Source: Pinus tabuliformis (taxonomy: Eukaryota; Streptophyta; Pinopsida; Pinales; Pinaceae). Taken from it: 64,000 nucleotides of DNA. The translations under genes were made by a program, and so were the position numbers. This document shows positions 53,201 through 62,200 of the stretch, piece after piece. The stretch lies in assembly GCA_031772625.1 (NCBI GenBank), contig CM062820.1:91476421-91540420 (forward strand). The letters are read 5' to 3'. Each line of letters opens with the position of its first letter. Position 1 is the first letter of the stretch. Under the pieces are notes generated by a model. That model saw only the letters and a list, made by a program, of their open reading frames with translations, ran no database searches and was not told the origin of the DNA.

Positions 53201-56200
53201 ACTGTCATCATCAATGAACTGTGGTTGTACCAAACTATTATTTCTTCAAGACTGCTTCTCTGCACTTGATGTGATACCTAGACAAAGAGACTCTTCACTG
53301 TAGGAAGCATCTCGCTGTCCCTTATCTTCCTTCAGAAACTCATGTGATCACATCCGAATATGTCTTGCTGCCACTGTGTACTGAGCTTCAGAAAGATCCG
53401 AACTGTGCTATCTTGGCCCTTCAATACTCCTTGCTGTCACTGTGATCTGAACATAAGAGGGATCTAAATTCCCTACCCAATCTCCATTCCTGTGCCTTAG
53501 ACCGAGCTCTTTTCTCACATCTGAACTCTGTAATTATTCTGCGAAATCTCAGAGGTATCCAAAGTCTTCTCACTGTGCCAGAGATCTGAAATTATCTGTT
53601 CTACCCAACCAAAAAACTCAGAGATAGATGCGAAATCTTCTAACTGTGGAATATGGGTATATATAGTAGTTTGTTCGTATATATAAGCTGACATGAGTTT
53701 ATGAACCAGTGTGTCTCCATAACGTGAGCCGACATGAGTTATTATTTCATCTTGCAGGCTGACATAGGAAGAGGAGGATTGTGCTTGTCTTTGGAGGGCT
53801 ATTTGCTAGAATACATTTGACATATCTTTATACATGACATTGACCTTTTGACAAATCCTAAGGCTCTCAATGGGAGCCATCTAAAAATAAACTTCTTGCT
53901 CATGAAACCCATGAAGCAAGGCATTACAAAATAATTTTATTTTCTTCTTTACTTCATTTACAAAATCACAATTACAATGTCATTATGAAGACCGAACCTA
54001 GTTACATTTTACAACACTCCCTCTTAACTAGGGAGGTATTCATAATGGTACTTGGTCATTCTCAATCTGAAGAATTTCTCATAAGAAGAATTGGATTGGT
54101 AACCCATTTGTTTAGCATCATGTCAACCAACATTGTTACATAACAAGGCCTTGACTAACAACTCTGTCTCCACAAGATCTAAGCTCAATGTTGGCGAGAC
54201 CCATGATTTATAGACACTCTCATCATTGTCTCTCTTGGAACATACCTTACCTGGGTACACAAGGTGTGTTCCATGAGGACTATTCTTATCTTGGACTCCC
54301 CAACCCTCAAGGAATATCGGTCCTCCACGACTACTCTTCTCTCGGATGCCCTATCTCATCCTCAAAGAGTATCGGATGCCAAATGATTACCCAATCCTCT
54401 CATTCTGTCTTCCCAGGTGAAAACTAGAATGATGTGTCTATCTCTCCCTCTCAATTAGGGAGGACATATCTATTCCATTAAAGGAATTTACTCAATCCTA
54501 CACAAGGAATGTACCTAAGCTCCCTCTTGGCTTTGGGAATTTTCAAGTTTCTTCCAAGTAAGAAACTTTCCAGGCTCCCTCTCAAAATAGGGACCTTCAA
54601 CAGCTCCTCAGGTGGAGATGATGGGACAACTAGTTGCTTGAAGAACTCCTTTCTTGATGTCATGAATTTCTTCTTTGTTATGGAGTCTTCATCTTTTGGG
54701 ATATCTTCATAGGGCACAAACCATCCATCAGTTATGTCATCATTCCTTTCATCGGAAAGTGATCCATCAGTCTTCATCTAGCATTGCTTCATGTTATGCT
54801 ACCTTCATCAAACTTTCTTTTCCGGAAGGTTCTTGCATCCTTCTACAAGGTTCTTCATGGAAGACATTCATAGTTCTTACCTTTGGTAGCCCTACATAAG
54901 CTCATCTAGATACTTGTTCAAAAATAGGAAATGAACACTTAAATCAAAATTACCTTTGTGATGGTCTTTCATCATGACATCTTCCTGTAAGTATCAACAT
55001 CCTGCATACATGTTGACATATCCCCCAAAGATATCCATTGTCAAGGGTCTCCATCTTTTTTAGACTTCCACCAAAGTCCTCATATCTTTCTGGGAGAGTT
55101 CCTAGTCAAATCTTCTTGGTTTTCTGAATGTTGATTGCCTTTACCACAGTTGCATATCTCACGATCTCTTCCTTCCTTTATTCACACGTTTCATTTCATT
55201 TCGAGGAGATTCTAGTCAGGGTTCCTAAATTGTAGTTAATCACCTCCTACTTCATATGAGGACATATTATGTTGATTTCATCTAGTGTGACCCATGCCTT
55301 CCGACATCTTTTCATAAGAGGAGATTCCTAACCTTTAATCATGCTTCTCAAGATAGAGTCGTGTTCCATGTTATCTGCAACCATACAACATGACTTTATA
55401 ATATTGATTACAAGCATACATACCTCATTTTATCTTTAGGTCATCTAGGCTTCTTTTCAACAACTTCCTTGATTGGAAAGATTTTCAACCCCTTGATCTG
55501 CTTTATCTCTTATGTCATCATACCATAATCCATGAATTCCACAAGTTGGAGTTCTTGATGAAACACTTGCTTCCACTCTAGATCAGTTGGTCCTCCGATG
55601 AGGATTCCATCAGAGAATCTTGAGGATCACGCATATCCTTATTCAGCAGATATTTCCCTTTTGACTGATGTATGCTGAGACTTGTCCTGGATGATTTCTT
55701 CCTTTGATCTTTCAATGAGGCCACCAAGAGCTATATCCTTCAAAGTGGACTACCATAGATTTTGTTCCAGTGGTCCTTCATGATTCCCTATGGTGATGTC
55801 ATGAGCTCTTGCTTCTAATGCTTCTCTTCCTTAGACTTCCTTCTTTTAGCTTCCTCCTCTTCTTTGATGAAATGGACTTCTTCTCTATCTTCCTTGTTAT
55901 TGCCCTTCTTGAGTTTAGGACAATTTTTCCTATAATGCTCATAACATTGAATCTTAGCTATGCTTTTCTTTCTTTTCGGCAAATGTCTGAATACTTTTTG
56001 CCCTCAACCTGTCTTATTCTATCTTACATGGAAACCACAAGTTGTCGAATGGGATAGCCTTCTTATTCTTATAGACATTTGTTCATTACTTTGTGCATGA
56101 AGATTATCTCACCCCAAATCTTGCAATGTAGATCTTATGACGATAACCTTTTATCCTTTGATACCTTCAATTAGTGTAGATCAGATCTAACTGATGTGAC

Positions 56201-59200
56201 CTTCTTTATCGCAACTTCAGAAAATAGCTCTACTAGCCTATCATATATATCTCTTTGATATCTCTAATACTGCTATATAGGGATGAGGGATCTTTGACTG
56301 ATTACATAAGAATCCCTTGAGCCCTTTGATCCCTTTCCATGTATTCAAAAGAGATCTTTTCATTGATATGTTCAATGACTTCACTTTCTTGAGGACTATG
56401 CCTACCCTACTTTTCCATGCAAGGAATTTTGATGACCCAACCAACTTATAGATCTCCTTGCAAAAACAAAGTCATTTTACCAAATTTGATTATAAAATGA
56501 AAGATACTTACTTGACAAGTGAAGATGAAATATTCAACTTGATCACTTTGATGATGGTTGAAGAAGATGTGTTAGTGCTCCTTTTGGATGATCTTCTTCC
56601 AAATGAAAAACCTTTTTTCAATGAAAGGGGATTGCTACTTTTATTATGACAACGCCTTTAGATCTAGTTCTCTTTGTTGATGGTGATTGATGAGGATGTT
56701 TTGTTGCTTCCTCGGATGATCTTCTTCAAGGATAAGGATGAGATCCTTGCTGCAATGATAGGGAGCTTCCCTTATAGTTTTTGAAGATGATAATGCCTTC
56801 TCGCCTTCAAGATATTTTGACTTCTTTGGTAGTGAATGAATGCAGATCAAAAATGCTTCTAGGATTTTGACTTTCTCCCAGATGACGTGATCTTCGTCTT
56901 TTACAGTACTTCGAGCTACCTTGCTTTGTAGATAACTTGATGAGGGTCTTTGTAGTCTTTTAATGATGACTATATGATCCAACACTTTTGTTGGTGTAGA
57001 CTTCTAGCCTTGACTACAAGTAGATCTTTGAACCTTTTGATCTAGGGTTTTATCCTTCAATGTAGATCTTTGAACTTTTTCTTTGATATTCTTCTACTTG
57101 CTTTGATGCCATTCTTGAGATTCGATCCTGGAGTGTCTCTATGATTGCATGCCCTTTTTCTTGACTTTGACACCTTAGCTCTGAAACTATGTTCAGAAAT
57201 CTAGGGCATTAGCATTAGGTGATTTCTCTTCTATTAATGAATGCTTGTGAATGCTTTTTACTTGTTTAGATTATTAGTGTTCCTCTCCATCAAACAGTAA
57301 CCAATGCATGAACATAAATAGATAAGAGACACATCATGTAGGCTATGAGCCAGGGCCAAAACTTCTCACTCTTTGAGAGGAAAACCCGCACAAATTCTTC
57401 TTATAGAGATTTCAATTGACGAATACGAAGACCCCAAATACTGTACAAAAATTCAAACCTCCAAATATTGTACAAAAATTCAAAACCCCAAATATATACA
57501 AAAATACTAAAAATCTCCAAAATCCAAGTTAGAATAAACAATTTACAAGTTATTTCTACAAAATTATTCACAAGATTTACAAATATACAAGGGTTTTAAA
57601 AAAAATTAAATTTTTGAGAAAAATATTTCTATGGAGTTTTTTCCTTTGAAGGATGGCTAAAAATACTTTAGAAACTCCAATGTGTACTATAGCCTTAACG
57701 AAGATTTAATCCACCATATAAATATTTGGAATCCAAGCAACAATGATTTTTGCCCAAGTTTGTGAACATGGAGGCCAAGGATTGAAGTACCTGCAAGCAC
57801 TCTGAATTTATCTCAAAATAAATTGTTAGATCACATGGGGAATCAAAACACTTAAGATTAGCCCAAAACTATCAATAATATGGTTCTATCTCCATCTAAT
57901 GAAAAATAAAATCTTACCAATATCCAGCACAAGAAAGAGATGCCTGTAGTCAACACATATCACAAATCAATAAACAAGAACACCTTGAATTGCACTCCAA
58001 AGTCTCTATTATGATATGAAAAAGTAGTTCCCAATGGGACAATAGTTATAAAACTGCTTCAACAGAAATTTTCGAGCCAAAGATCAAGATGCTAGAGACT
58101 CAAATGACTCTCTAATTTATATATTTATCCTCCAAGTGGAAACATAATGGCTAGTTTCTTTGATCATTGTCAAAATAATCTTGGTCATTGATAAATACTT
58201 AAAAAAAAATTAATTTTGACTCTTGATTTTTTATTTTTGAGAAATTTTCGAATTTATCATTTAATTTCTTTTTTATTAGCTCAAAATTAATTATTTTGAG
58301 CTATTTTCCTCAAAAATTTCACTTTGACTTAGCCGCCAAGATCCAAGGGTCCAAATTTTCTTGAAATATACAATATTCCCTTGGTGACTGATCTTTAAAA
58401 ATTGATTTTTTTAGGACCTGCGAATTTTTCCACTTGGAGAATTAATTTTCCCAAGAAAATTTATTTTTTACTCTAATTAATTAATTTTTTGGCTTTGGAT
58501 GTAATTTTATTTTGCCAGAAAAATCAAATAATTTACACGAGGGGATTTAATTATTTTTCCACCCTCTAATACATAAGATTTTACATTCACAACCCTCAAA
58601 GGGGGAATACACATTTGGCTTAGACCTTCAAGACACATAACCCATTTGCGACACAATATGATCTAGTAAACCAAACGATTTGTAATAAAATAATTAAACC
58701 AACTTGTTTAAATTATTCCCAAATCACTTTTACATAGACTCAGCTAAAAACACTAGGACTTACCTAAGATTTCAACAATAAATTTCACACTAGCTTTGGG
58801 GTTTAAACTAGAGGGAAAAAACTCTTCTGATTAGCCGTGTTTAGAAACACAGGTAATCAACGAGGTTAAAAAATCCCTAGGATGAAATTCATCATCAAAA
58901 TCATAGGCTTACCTAGGTTGTCACATATATTCAAGGTTTTATTAGGATCATTTACGCTAGATAACTTGCAGAATGGGTTTACAATGACATATCGACTGCT
59001 GACAAATGTTCTAATCTTGTTGAAAAAATTTGGCACTTCCGCTTCCTTGGAACTTTGACAAATCCGGTGCAACACACCCTCTCATGGATATTATTTTTAA
59101 TCTAGAAATAATTTTTTTTTGTTATAATATTTATTGCCGTCATTGCTGTTTCAAAGAAATGTTGTTTTCAATTGAAGCCTCCTTTGATTATTAATATAAA

Positions 59201-62200
59201 CAATTTATACAAGGCTTTAAAACAAAAGGCAGGCTGGAGCTTGGTGTGCTAGTTTGAGTAGTTGAGTGCTTTGAATTTCATGCCAGAAGTTTCAGGATAG
59301 ATTCTCTAGGTTAACTGCCTTTGTTGCATACCTCATGTGCTGCGAGTTTCACCATATGCTTTCTCAAATGTGCAGGGTCCTTGAGGGTAAATTTTGTCTG
59401 TTTTATGTGTTTGAATTTTCTTGAAATCTTCTTGATCGCCTTACAAGAATTTCTTCTTCAACTTTAGGCCATTTGTCAGACTTGGTATGTTTAAGTGTTT
59501 TCTGATAACCACTTTGCTGTTTTTAGAGACACACTTGTACGTGCTTCTGTGTTTTTTTTGTTTTCAGTATGCCAGTCTTCAACCAGAAGATCTGCAATTC
59601 GTTCTTCGATATTGGTCTTTGCGTCAAATTTCTTTGCATGTTGCCTTCACCAATAATATCCCTACTTATTACATTTTTTCTGTTTATAGTTCAAACAGTA
59701 CTTTTGGTTTAACTTTAGACATTCACCATAACCTAGAAGCTTCCTTTTTGGCTTTCTTCATCAAATTTATGCTTTTTCTGGCATATGGGCACTACAACCA
59801 TCACTCGTAGAAACCTTTTTCTATGCTTGTTACTAGACCATGCCTTTTCAGATGTTGAGCATCTATTGATCGATAAACAGAAGTATGGATTGTTTCACAC
59901 GGCACACCATATCTGGGACAACCTTTTACATTCAATATTCATTTTTCTATCTTAATGATGGTCCTATTGTTTGGTTAAGCTACTCTATTTTGTTGTTGAG
60001 TATATGAACATCTAAACTGTCTCCTAATATTATAAGACAAAATATTTGAAATTCATTAGAGGTACTCTTAGCAAAACTTAATTTCTTTAGTACACACCAA
60101 CTTCGTTTTTCTACCAAAGCTTTAAACTCTACAAATTTATCAAATGCATGTGACTTGTTTTTAGGAAATAAATTCAAAATGATTTGAGATTAATAGGGAA
60201 TGGTTTAAATGCACACAAGAAAAATACACTAATCTATGAAGACACAATGATATGTAAAACATAACTTCAGTGATACATAGGCAGACTGCTAGGTCCCTAT
60301 TTATAGATGGAAAATGCTGATGAAAACTATTACATAAAACTGCTTACAGAGAACAGGGTCCTAATACCATTGTTACAAATTAAGCTTAATTGACTGTCAA
60401 ATTGATACCGATAAGCCTCAACATGTCCCACATACCATATTAAGAAATCAAGCCTTTTTTGCACTCCTTCCTCGGCAACCCAAGGATCATGCAACTAATG
60501 CACAAGTTGCTACTTGAAGCATGGATTGCTACTATTCCTTAGTCGACACCCTTATGCATCCCTTGAATATTCCATGAGATATGGCTGTAGTCTAGCTTTT
60601 CTGAATCATCCCATCCAAATTTTCTTTAAAGTTTAAAAACAAGGACCTATGTTTTTCGAAATCTGCCAAAGTGAGTGGAATTCTAATCCCTTTCTTATGC
60701 TTAGCTGTTTCAATTCTATATTTGATAATTAACTAGCATGCTGCATTACCAGTAAGAGCCCTGATCATCTACTTAGCACTGAGTGATACTTCATGAGATA
60801 ATTCATCTGGCCCCTTCTCTTAGGTGCAAATATTCAAAGATATGCAAGGCCCAGGGTGACATTTTCTGCCTCCTATTTCCTTCATGAGTAACTCAGAATC
60901 CTTTGCCCTCTAAGGTAATCTGAATCATTATGAAGGCGACAAGATGGCTGGTAAGCATTGCCAGTGTCCAGGATGTCAAAAAGAATAGTGAACTTTCATG
61001 CTAGTTCTGAAACAATTGAGTTCCCCATTTCGTTGGTAGAAAAATTGACTTTGACAAGGATTCTTAAATACTGGCCTACAGATTCGCTCATGATTATTCT
61101 TCACTTAATATTAAGGGGACTGTTTCTGATCCCGCCATTGGAAATATGTTTTATACTTTCTCACCTTTGCCGCAAAGACAAAATGAACAGTAACCAGACA
61201 CTGGGTATCATGAACGATTGTTGAGTCAATTTTGTAGATCATGTTGTATTATCAACAAAATAGGCATGAACCTTTCCTGGCCTTGGAGGAGATGGAGTCC
61301 CTTGTTCAGCCCCTTTTATACTAGCAACCTGTAGTGATATCCAAGTCCTTCTGCAGCAATAAGATAAAGGGCGCCAGTGCACAGCCCTGCCTAATTGATT
61401 TCTGTAGCTGAATTGAATTTGAGGGGCGGTCATTGCCTAAAGCTTGATATGCATATATTGATGAAATCATTTCTGCATATTATTACCATAGCAAAATTAA
61501 GTATTCTTTCTACTCCCATATAGATGGACGCACATGCATTGCTGATGATGAGAGGACTTTTGCTAATGCTCTCTACCTTTTTGTCTTGAATAGCTATTGA
61601 TAGTTGTCTGAATTTGTACTTAATCTGGTTTTCTCAATGGCTCATATTTTGTAGATTCTGCATTTACTTTTGTCTATCTAATTCTAGTTTTAGTTTTAGT
61701 TTTATTTTGGTACATTGCCAGTAATGTTTTTCCTTGTGTGTGTAAATTATGTTTATGGGTTTACAGTGGTACATCTCTTTTCTGATGACATGGCGTTATT
61801 TAATTGCCTTGAACCTAGATAGAAACTAATGGTCTATTATAACAGGTGGGTGTGGAGAGATTTGATAAGGAATATGCTTATAGTATACGCCACAATTATG
61901 GGAAGGAAGGGAAGAGAACGGTAAGCTTTTAACGTTATATATAGTTTTATAATTGGACAACAGAAAATTTAATTGTGCCATAAGTAACCTAAATACATTC
62001 TTTTTCTCACTGACACAGGATTATAGTCCTTATTCTTGTCAAAAAGTAATTATGTCAACGCCTGGTGTAGGAGATCACCATGGTTGCCCTTACCGACATT
62101 TCAGGTCATCTTCACATATTCATTTTTTTGGCTCTAGAACTAGCATGAGATGAATAAGTTCTTGTCTATGTTCTTAAACCATTTTGTTTTCTCAAAAAGT

